Source: JBMYYE01 sp049609065 (lineage in GTDB: Bacteria; Pseudomonadota; Alphaproteobacteria; Rhodobacterales; Rhodobacteraceae). From it: a DNA stretch of 44,037 nucleotides. The position numbers and the translations under genes are program-made. The notes beneath the pieces are model-generated. The model was not told the DNA's origin, searched no databases, and worked only from the letters and a program-made list of their open reading frames with translations. Every line of letters starts with the position of its first letter. The stretch's first letter is position 1. The stretch spans positions 1-44,037 of the forward strand of contig JBMYYE010000005.1 of the NCBI GenBank assembly GCA_049609065.1, read 5' to 3'. Positions 34,025 through 41,096 of the stretch are shown piece after piece.

Positions 34025-34846
34025 TTAATCGTGGCTCACGCCGAGATAGGCGTCGATCACATCTTGGTTTGCCATCACCTCTGCAGGTGTGCCATCGCCA
34101 ATTTTCTTACCGTAATCCATCACAACCACACGGTCAGATAGATCCATAACCACACCCATATCGTGTTCGATAAGAGCAATCGTGGTCCCGAATTCGTCAT
34201 TCACATCGAGGATAAAGCGACACATGTCTTCTTTTTCTTCAACGTTCATGCCCGCCATTGGTTCATCCAAAAGCAAGATCTTTGGCTCAGCCGCCAAAGC
34301 ACGTGCAAGTTCTACACGTTTTTGCAAACCATATGGCAAGCGCCCCACAGGGGTTTTACGAATGGCTTGGATTTCCAAGAAGTCGATGATTCTCTCAACG
34401 GCTTCGCGGTGTTTGTCTTCTTCGTCAGACGCTTTGCCTTGCCAAATAGCTTGGCTCAACATGCCGCTTTTCGTCATGTTCAAGCGGCCCGTCATGATGT
34501 TGTCGAGCGTTGACATGCCTTTAAAGAGAGCAATGTTTTGAAAGGTCCGTGCGATCCCTTGCTGGGCCACCTGATAAGGCTTCATGGCAGGGCGTTTTTC
34601 GCCCTTATACCAAACTTCGCCTTCAGTTGGCACATAAAAGCCAGAGATCACGTTCAACATGGAGGATTTACCAGCACCGTTCGGGCCAATGATTGCGCGG
34701 ATTTCGCCTTCTTGGATATTGAAGGAAATATCTTTAATCGCAACCACGCCGCCAAAACGAAGCGTGATATTATTCATCTCCATAACGACGTCACCAATTT
34801 GGCGACCATCGTCAGTTACATAGGGTTTGCCGTCGGCTACAGTCAT
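34025..34846 (-). CDS. Liv-type ABC transporter ATP-binding protein (LivG-like)
   Basis: A 273-residue ATPase with Walker A GPNGAGKSS, a LivG-type signature region (LPYGLQKRVELARAL, in which the ABC signature is atypical, as in this branch), Walker B KILLLDEPMAGM and the H-loop in LIEHDMGVVM. It is the partner of the LivF-like ATPase. Its ATG overlaps the ligase stop by one base (TAATG), so translation is coupled to the long-chain-type acyl-CoA ligase. Confidence 0.94.
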   Translation of the reverse strand: MTVADGKPYVTDDGRQIGDVVMEMNNITLRFGGVVAIKDISFNIQEGEIRAIIGPNGAGKSSMLNVISGFYVPTEGEVWYKGEKRPAMKPYQVAQQGIARTFQNIALFKGMSTLDNIMTGRLNMTKSGMLSQAIWQGKASDEEDKHREAVERIIDFLEIQAIRKTPVGRLPYGLQKRVELARALAAEPKILLLDEPMAGMNVEEKEDMCRFILDVNDEFGTTIALIEHDMGVVMDLSDRVVVMDYGKKIGDGTPAEVMANQDVIDAYLGVSHD

Positions 34847-37068
34847 TACGCTGCCTTCCCTTTGATTGGCTGAACTGCCGCATCGCGAAGTTCAAGAGTT
34901 GCAGAGATAGAGCCTTTACGGCCGTCTTCGTAAGTCACTTCAGTCACCGTATCGACAGAGGCCGCACCATTATAAAGACCATCAACGAGGTCTTGGAACT
35001 TCTCAGCGACATAGGGACGACGTACTTTACGTGTCCGTGTCATTTCGCCATCATCCGCATCGAGTTCTTTATGAAGAACCAAGAAGCGGTGGATCTGACA
35101 TCCACCAAGCATTTTATCTTCGGCAACAGATTTGTTCACCGTTTCAACATGCTCTTGGATAGAGGCCAGAACCTTCGGATGGCCCGCGAGCTCTTGGTAA
35201 GAGGCATAGGCAATGTTATTGCGCTCCGCCCAGTTCCCAACCGCAGACAGATCGATATTGATAAAGGCCGTACACATTTCACGCCCATCACCAAAGACAA
35301 CCGCTTCGAGGATATCCGGATAGAACTTCAATTTGTTTTCAACAAATTTCGGTGCATACATCATGCCATTTGCCAATTTGCCCACGTCTTTCGCGCGGTC
35401 AATAATCCGGAGATGGCCTGTGTCTTCCTCAAAGAAGCCCGCATCACCCGTTGCCACCCAACCCTCAGGGTCTTTGGTGTCAGCCGTGGATTCAGCATTC
35501 TTATAGTATTCAACAAACGTACCAGGTGAACGATAGAACACCTCACCATTGTCACCAATGCGCACTTCGACGCCAGGCGATGGCACGCCAACCGTGTCAT
35601 TGCGCACTTGGCCATCTGGCTGTGCGGTGATGAATACAGTGGCTTCTGTTTGACCATAAAGCTGTTTGAGGTTGATCCCCATAGAGCGGTAAAATTCAAA
35701 AATCTCTGGGCCGATTGCTTCACCTGCTGTGTAGCCCACGCGAATGTTGGAAAAACCCATCGTGTTTTTCAACGGTCCATAAACAAGAACATCCCCCATG
35801 CGGTACTTAAAGTAATCCTTCAAGCGCTTCGGATAGAGGTTCACCAAAAGCGGATCTTTCGCCTTAAAATGCTTTCGCGTTTCAAGCGGATGACGCATTT
35901 TCACAAGTGAAAGACGGATCGCATTTTCAACAACCGTTTCAATCGCAAAACCAACGCCCATCGCATAATGAAACGCACGCTTCAAACGGCGATGCAATGG
36001 TGCTTTACCGGATGTTTTACGCGGCATGCCGTATTTTTCGCCTGCCGTTTTTGCGAAGTCCATGAAGTGGTGGAAAATCCCGTATTTGAGATCGCCTGCG
36101 TCTTCCATGCGGATCATCACATTGGTGAGCTCGGTCTCAAAGTAACGTGGTGGCGCAAAGAAATATGTCGGACCAACTTCGCGCAAATCTGTTTGCATCG
36201 TTGCCGCATTTTCTGGGCAATTCACACAGAACCCAGACCAAAACGCCTGACCTACGGAGAAGATGAAGTCACCAACCCAAGCCATCGGAAGATAGGCAAG
36301 GATGTTTTCATTCTGACCAAGATTGTCAAAAGAACAAGAGTTCTTAGCGCTTTCAATGATGTTGCGGTTTGAAAGCACAACACCTTTTGGCTTACCCGTT
36401 GTCCCAGATGTGTAAAGCATCACACATGTGCTGTCGTAGTTAAGCTTTGCTTCACGACGTGCGAGTTCTTTTTCAAGACGGTGATGACCTGCATGACCTT
36501 CGGCTTGAATGTCCGTGTAGGCATTCAAATGTTCGTGGTCATATTTACGCATGCCGCGTTTATCAAAATAGATGATTTCTTCAACGCAGTTGACGCTCTC
36601 TTGCACTTCGAGAACTTTGTCCACTTGTTCTTGGTCACCCACGATCGCAAAACGCGCGCCGCAGTTTTCCATGATGTGAACCATCTCATCCGCCACAGCA
36701 TCCGCATAAAACGGCACCGGAATACCGCCTGCTTTTTGAACGGAAACCATCGCCCAATAAAGCGATGGACGGTTCCGCCCAATAATCGCTACGTGGTCGC
36801 CTTCGTTAATCTTGAGTTCCAAAAGACCCAACGCAAGATCTTCAATCTCCTGCGCAACTTCTTTCCAAGTCCAGCTCTGCCAGATCCCAAACTCTTTTTC
36901 ACGGAAAGCAGGCTTATCGCCAAATTGCGCTACATTGCGCGCAAGTAGGGCAGGAATTGAACCTAATCCGCCCGTCGCTTCTATCTGTTCCAAAATGTCA
37001 TCTCCCTCTCGAATTGGAAAGGATGTTCCAAAACGATTCTTCATTGCCGCTAGCGTGGCACCCTGCAT
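34846..37068 (-). CDS. Long-chain-type acyl-CoA ligase (AMP-forming)
   Basis: A 740-residue adenylate-forming enzyme of the long-chain (FadD15/ACSBG-like) branch. The P-loop YTSGTTGKPKGVVLSN lies near residue 218; the later motifs are LYGQTEATVF, GWVATGDAGFFEEDTGHL and a C-terminal lysine region (TRTRKVRRPYV). It would convert a carboxylic acid to its CoA thioester using ATP. Start: the ATG at 37068 is used; the ATG at 37044 is also in frame and neither has a clear ribosome-binding site. It is the first gene of the operon with the Liv transporter and is divergent from the histidine kinase, which suggests that the kinase pair controls it. Confidence 0.92.
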   Translation of the reverse strand: MQGATLAAMKNRFGTSFPIREGDDILEQIEATGGLGSIPALLARNVAQFGDKPAFREKEFGIWQSWTWKEVAQEIEDLALGLLELKINEGDHVAIIGRNRPSLYWAMVSVQKAGGIPVPFYADAVADEMVHIMENCGARFAIVGDQEQVDKVLEVQESVNCVEEIIYFDKRGMRKYDHEHLNAYTDIQAEGHAGHHRLEKELARREAKLNYDSTCVMLYTSGTTGKPKGVVLSNRNIIESAKNSCSFDNLGQNENILAYLPMAWVGDFIFSVGQAFWSGFCVNCPENAATMQTDLREVGPTYFFAPPRYFETELTNVMIRMEDAGDLKYGIFHHFMDFAKTAGEKYGMPRKTSGKAPLHRRLKRAFHYAMGVGFAIETVVENAIRLSLVKMRHPLETRKHFKAKDPLLVNLYPKRLKDYFKYRMGDVLVYGPLKNTMGFSNIRVGYTAGEAIGPEIFEFYRSMGINLKQLYGQTEATVFITAQPDGQVRNDTVGVPSPGVEVRIGDNGEVFYRSPGTFVEYYKNAESTADTKDPEGWVATGDAGFFEEDTGHLRIIDRAKDVGKLANGMMYAPKFVENKLKFYPDILEAVVFGDGREMCTAFINIDLSAVGNWAERNNIAYASYQELAGHPKVLASIQEHVETVNKSVAEDKMLGGCQIHRFLVLHKELDADDGEMTRTRKVRRPYVAEKFQDLVDGLYNGAASVDTVTEVTYEDGRKGSISATLELRDAAVQPIKGKAA

Positions 37069-37079
37069 TGGTCGTCGTC

Positions 37080-37118
37080 AATTTTTTCGTGACTTTTTCC
37101 AAATTGTTTCGAATTGTT
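37080..37118. promoter_or_regulatory. Candidate response-regulator binding site in the divergent spacer
   Basis: Two perfect AATTGTT heptamers start at 37102 and 37112, exactly 10 bases apart (one helical turn). Two weaker look-alikes, AATTTTT at 37080 and ACTTTTT at 37092, extend the series. Tandem direct repeats with a 10-11 base period are typical for OmpR/PhoB-family regulators, and such a regulator is encoded in this locus. Whether the site acts on the ligase operon, the kinase gene or both is unknown. Confidence 0.5.
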
Positions 37119-37185
37119 ACAAGTCGCATTCTTTGCTTTTAACACGCACCGCCATTTGCTAGCCCTAAAGGGGAAAGAATGAACC

Positions 37186-39111
37186 ATGCCACATCAAAAC
37201 ACCCGCACCGAAGCCCTTACACAAGCTGGGCTTAACCTCATTCAGCAGGCTCTCTCTATCTTTGATGAGGACCTCAATCTGAAGGTCTGCAATCGCCCGT
37301 ACCAAGAAATGTTCGATCTACCGCCTGAGCTTTCTGCGCCAGGTGCGAAATTCGAAGACACGATTCGCCACCTCGTTTTGCGCGATGAATACGGACCCGT
37401 TGATGACGTCGATGCCTTTGTGCGCGCCCGCGTCGATCAGGCGCTCGCCTTCGAATCTCACTATGTCGAACGCACCCGCGCCAATGGCCAAACCATTTCC
37501 ATCGAAGGAAATCCGCTGCCCCAAGGGGGCTGGGTGGCCGTTTACACTGACATCACAAATATCAAAAACCAAGAACAGCTTTTGCGCGCGCGCTCTGAGG
37601 AGTTGTCTGAACAAGTCCTCGAACATTCTGAACAACTCCGGCGCACCAACCGCGAACTCGCGGCCACGATCATGCAGCTCGAAGAAACGAAATATGAGCT
37701 CACTGAAATGGAAAGCCGCACGCGGATGACCACGGAAATGATGCCCGCCCATATCGCGCATATCGACCGCGACGGCTATTATACCTTTAGCAATCTTCAG
37801 CTTAAATCCGTTATGCCAGGACGTGCGCCCAATATCATCGGGCGCACAATCCAAGAGGTCCTTGGCACATCCACATTTGAAAAAATCAAACCCTATCTTC
37901 AGAAAGCCTGTGACGGCGAACCGAGCGTTTGTGAATTCACCGATGAAGTGAGCGACAACCGCGTGCGCCTTGCGCTTACACCCGATATCGACCCCGATGA
38001 TCCCAAGGGCAACACGCGCGGCGTCTATATCCTATCCACGGACGTGACCGAAGAAACGCAAACGCGCATTGCGCTTATGCATAGCAACAAACGTGAATTG
38101 GCCGCCCAGCTCACATCTGGCATGGCCCATGACTTTGCAAATCTTTTGACCATTATCCTTGGTACCCAAAGTCGGTTAAGCAAATTTGGCCTTCCCAAAG
38201 ACGCCGCTGATTTGATCGAAGCCACCCGAAATGCCGCCCGCCGTGGTGGGGCGCTTTTGAACCGTCTCTCTGAACTTTCAAACCCGCGCGACATGAAGCC
38301 GAAAGCAACCAACCTTCTGGCGCTTTTGGAAGACATCAAAACAATCGCCATCCCCTCTTTGCCAAAAATCATCACCCTTGATGTCACAACTGACAAAATT
38401 CAAGGTCCGCTTCTTTTGGATACGCCATCCCTACAAGATGCGCTGATCAACCTCATCATCAATGCCCGCGATGCGATCGGCACCCGCGCAGGCGCAATCA
38501 GCATCGCGGCGAAACCTGTTGGGGACAAATGGCTCGACATCAGCGTCGCAGATACTGGCGGCGGATTTAGCGCCGAGGCACTTTCAAAAGCGCTTGATCC
38601 GTTCTTTACAACCAAAGGGGACGCGGGATCAGGTCTTGGGCTTCCGATGGTGTACGACGTTGCCCAGCTTTCAGGTGGGCGCGTGCATATTCGTAACACC
38701 GATACAGGCGCGCGCGTGTCCCTTCGACTGCCGCTCAAGGCCATCACACCAAAGCCCGATCCCAAGCTCATCTTGCTGGTCGAAGACACCCCCGATATTC
38801 GGATCGCCGTACGCGAAATGCTCACGGATTTAGGCCATAGCGTCATCGAAGCCGAATCCGCGGATGAGGCGCTCGAAATCGCAAAACTGACCGAAGTTGA
38901 TCTCATTTTAACTGATATTTTGCTGTTTGGCGAAAAAACAGGTTTGGATTTCCTTCTTGCTCTTAAGGCGAAAAAAATACATATCCCAAGCTATATGATG
39001 ACGTCGCTGCCAAGCCACGACCCACGGCGCCAACGCGCGGAAAGCCATTTTTCCGTACTTTCAAAACCCTTTGACGAAAACGTTCTAGCCGCGTTTTTAG
39101 AGGCGGATTAA
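37186..39111 (+). CDS. PAS-domain hybrid sensor histidine kinase
   Basis: A 641-residue cytoplasmic sensor kinase with no membrane segment. A PAS-like domain at residues 10-125 (DEDLNLKVCNRPYQEMFDLP, ending VAVYTDITNIK) is followed by a coiled coil (about 128-178), a second PAS (180-300), and a kinase core: H-box SGMAHDFANLLT with His315, N-box INLIINARDAIG, DTGGGF, GSGLGLPMVYD. The C-terminus is a receiver domain (LILLVEDTPDIR; phospho-acceptor Asp577 in LILTDILL). No phosphotransfer domain is visible. It is divergent from the ligase/Liv operon and 3 bases upstream of the response regulator. The PAS pair should sense a cytoplasmic signal, perhaps the imported acid or its CoA ester (inference). 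Confidence 0.93.
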   Translation: MPHQNTRTEALTQAGLNLIQQALSIFDEDLNLKVCNRPYQEMFDLPPELSAPGAKFEDTIRHLVLRDEYGPVDDVDAFVRARVDQALAFESHYVERTRANGQTISIEGNPLPQGGWVAVYTDITNIKNQEQLLRARSEELSEQVLEHSEQLRRTNRELAATIMQLEETKYELTEMESRTRMTTEMMPAHIAHIDRDGYYTFSNLQLKSVMPGRAPNIIGRTIQEVLGTSTFEKIKPYLQKACDGEPSVCEFTDEVSDNRVRLALTPDIDPDDPKGNTRGVYILSTDVTEETQTRIALMHSNKRELAAQLTSGMAHDFANLLTIILGTQSRLSKFGLPKDAADLIEATRNAARRGGALLNRLSELSNPRDMKPKATNLLALLEDIKTIAIPSLPKIITLDVTTDKIQGPLLLDTPSLQDALINLIINARDAIGTRAGAISIAAKPVGDKWLDISVADTGGGFSAEALSKALDPFFTTKGDAGSGLGLPMVYDVAQLSGGRVHIRNTDTGARVSLRLPLKAITPKPDPKLILLVEDTPDIRIAVREMLTDLGHSVIEAESADEALEIAKLTEVDLILTDILLFGEKTGLDFLLALKAKKIHIPSYMMTSLPSHDPRRQRAESHFSVLSKPFDENVLAAFLEAD

Positions 39112-39114
39112 CCG

Positions 39115-39816
39115 ATGATAAAACCGTATGTGTCCATTCTGGACGACGAACCCGAAATCAGGAAGATGCTTTCTGAAGCGCTCGAAGATGCTGGTTTCAT
39201 GACCAAAACTTTCGCCCGCGCAACCGAATTTGAGGCGTCCCTCAAAACCAAAGTGCCTGATGTGTGCCTTGTGGATTTAGGATTGCCGGACAAAGACGGG
39301 CTTGCGCTTGTGCATCGTTTGGCGCTGGAACAAGGCGCATCAATCATCATCATTTCAGGCCGCGCACAGGTCCAAGACCGCGTCACGGGGCTTGAACTTG
39401 GGGCGGATGATTACATCATCAAACCTTTTGATCCTGCCGAAGTTGTCGCCCGCGTCCGCGCACGGTTGCGCACCGCAAAATCCACCGAACGCACGGCAGA
39501 AACCGCCAGCTTTGAAGGCTGGACCGTCTATTTTGACCGCTATGTTTTGGTTGATGACACAGGTGCCGAAACCCCGTTCAGCCATGCAGAGGGTGAAGTT
39601 CTTAGAATTTTCCTCGACAGCCCAAAGCGGCTCGTTTCGCGGGCGCAAATGCAAGAAACCCTTGGCGGTGCCGCTGGTGAAAGCTTTGATCGTGCAATGG
39701 ATGTGCGGATTTCACGTTTGCGCACCAAGCTCAAAGAAGATCCAAAAAACCCAAGGCTTATTAAAACGATTTACGGCGCTGGATATATCTTCTTGGGGGA
39801 TGTCCGGTGGGGTTGA
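39115..39816 (+). CDS. OmpR-family response regulator
   Basis: A 233-residue DNA-binding regulator. The receiver domain (1-120) has the acidic pair in LDDEPE, phospho-acceptor Asp54 in CLVDLGLPD, the switch Ser in IISGRA and the lysine in DYIIKPF. A winged-helix effector domain (about 135-230) has the SHAEGEVLRIFL start and VRISRLRTKLKEDPKNPRLIKTIYGAGYIF, characteristic of OmpR/PhoB. Its ribosome-binding site lies within the last codons of the kinase gene, 3 bases upstream, so both should be made together. Direct repeats in the divergent spacer fit its family's operator type. Confidence 0.94.
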   Translation: MIKPYVSILDDEPEIRKMLSEALEDAGFMTKTFARATEFEASLKTKVPDVCLVDLGLPDKDGLALVHRLALEQGASIIIISGRAQVQDRVTGLELGADDYIIKPFDPAEVVARVRARLRTAKSTERTAETASFEGWTVYFDRYVLVDDTGAETPFSHAEGEVLRIFLDSPKRLVSRAQMQETLGGAAGESFDRAMDVRISRLRTKLKEDPKNPRLIKTIYGAGYIFLGDVRWG

Positions 39817-39847
39817 TCACCGCGTAATTCCTGCGTAGATTCGTCCT

Positions 39848-40084
39848 ATGCCTGTGTGTCACATGATTTCAAAACCCAAAAAACGCCGCCATCCGATGTA
39901 TTATCGGATCGAAATTGACGGCAATCTATTTGGCGAATGGTCCCTGATCCGGCACTGGGGTCGCCGATTTGGGCGCGGCATTGGGTCAGAACACATCACG
40001 CTTTTCAACGATATGCGCGCAGCGTCCGTCGCGGCCGACCGCATTCGCGACCGCATGCTCAACAATGGATACGATCGAGCGTAA
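39848..40084 (+). CDS. Stand-alone WGR-domain protein
   Basis: A 78-residue basic protein consisting almost only of a WGR domain: YYRIEIDGNLFGEWSLIRHWGRRFG from about residue 18, with Trp-Gly-Arg in HWGRR. WGR domains occur in poly(ADP-ribose) polymerases and various bacterial proteins and are thought to bind nucleic acids. No obvious ribosome-binding site is seen; ATGs at 39863 and 39896 are alternative starts. It follows the response regulator by 31 bases on the same strand, but a functional tie is not implied. Confidence 0.75.
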   Translation: MPVCHMISKPKKRRHPMYYRIEIDGNLFGEWSLIRHWGRRFGRGIGSEHITLFNDMRAASVAADRIRDRMLNNGYDRA

Positions 40085-40261
40085 AGCTGTGTTCGCACGT
40101 TGACCTAAAAATGACTTCTGCACTGATAGCGGCATCGGGCGCGAACGGCAGTTACGGTCAAAAACCTTCCAGAACGCCAAACGCTTTATCATATATTTAG
40201 GGCAGTTAGGCCCGTTTAATTCACATCAAATTGTTATGATCAAAACACCATTTGTGGTAAT

Positions 40262-40552
40262 ATGCGTTTCTCATACATTTTTGGACAAGCACCAATGCTG
40301 CGAATAATATGCAATTCAGATTTCCAACATATCGTCGGAATAACGGTTCTAATTACATATACCATTTATGTGCTTTCTAAGTTTCGAGATCCAAAATTTA
40401 GAAAACAACACGTAGATTGGTTCACTTTTCGAGATCCCTTTGGGGTAAAGATTTGGCTAAAAAACCCAATATACGCAGCCGTAACGTTTAATGGGCTTAT
40501 ATTACTCATTGTGATTGGAACGATTACAGGGACGATGTGTAATGGTGGATAA
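40262..40552 (+). CDS. Small membrane protein, unknown, AT-rich
   Basis: A 96-residue protein with two hydrophobic segments (IVGITVLITYTIYVL, about residues 25-39, and AAVTFNGLILLIVIGTITG, about 73-91) and a polar, aromatic loop with a conserved-looking DWFTFRDPFGVKIWLKNP stretch. No family recognised. The 180 bases at 40321-40500 are about 36% G+C by count, well below the surrounding genes, which suggests transfer. The start is uncertain: an ATG 12 codons downstream (40295-40300 area) is also possible. Its 3' end overlaps the next gene by 11 bases. Confidence 0.65.
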   Translation: MRFSYIFGQAPMLRIICNSDFQHIVGITVLITYTIYVLSKFRDPKFRKQHVDWFTFRDPFGVKIWLKNPIYAAVTFNGLILLIVIGTITGTMCNGG

Positions 40553-40880
40553 ATCAAAGCGAAATTTTAAATTTACACCACTAATTGCCGCTGTATTCTT
40601 CGTTTCTGCCGCATTTCCAACTGCTGTTTTCGCGTATGATATTTGCTGGAAAAAAGGTAGCGATGGTCAGAACGTTTACGATCAGGTCTGCGCAAACCAG
40701 CAAAGCGCTGCGCAATCCCAACGGCTGCGCCGGGAAAATAATAACTACACCAATCCTTTGAACAGCTTGGATCCGAGCCTCAACCCATATGTGAAGCGAC
40801 CAACATATAGCCAGCCTCGGCCAGTTAAACGACGAAAACGCAAAAGGGTCGCCCCAAGAGTGTTACGCGGAACCAACTGA
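40542..40880 (+). CDS. Small secreted protein with basic tail, unknown
   Basis: A 112-residue protein with a Sec signal peptide (KFTPLIAAVFFVSAAFPTAVFA, cleavage probably before YDICW). The mature part has two cysteines 15 residues apart (DICWKKGS and DQVCANQQ) that could form a disulfide, a Gln/Asn/Pro-rich middle (LNSLDPSLNPYVKRP) and a very basic C-terminal tail (KRRKRKRVAPRV). Start: ATG 40542 gives a clean signal peptide and overlaps the preceding gene by 11 bases; the longer TTG start at 40515 is less likely. Not recognised; probably periplasmic, translated together with the preceding membrane protein. Confidence 0.7.
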   Translation: MVDKSKRNFKFTPLIAAVFFVSAAFPTAVFAYDICWKKGSDGQNVYDQVCANQQSAAQSQRLRRENNNYTNPLNSLDPSLNPYVKRPTYSQPRPVKRRKRKRVAPRVLRGTN

Positions 40881-41096
40881 TTTTGCTCACCACTTGCGCC
40901 AAATCCTTGCGCGCTCTCCTCTGATATGTCCGCGGCTATGCCTTTAATCTACAGCATTAGTCCTGTCTCACGTGGCCTGAAATAGATGAAAGCTTAGCTT
41001 AAATTGAACGCATTTGCCGCAAGCTTGCCATATTTTTGAACAGCTGATGGCACGCCCTGACTTCATCTTAATCATGGGTGAAATGAGGGCAATAAT

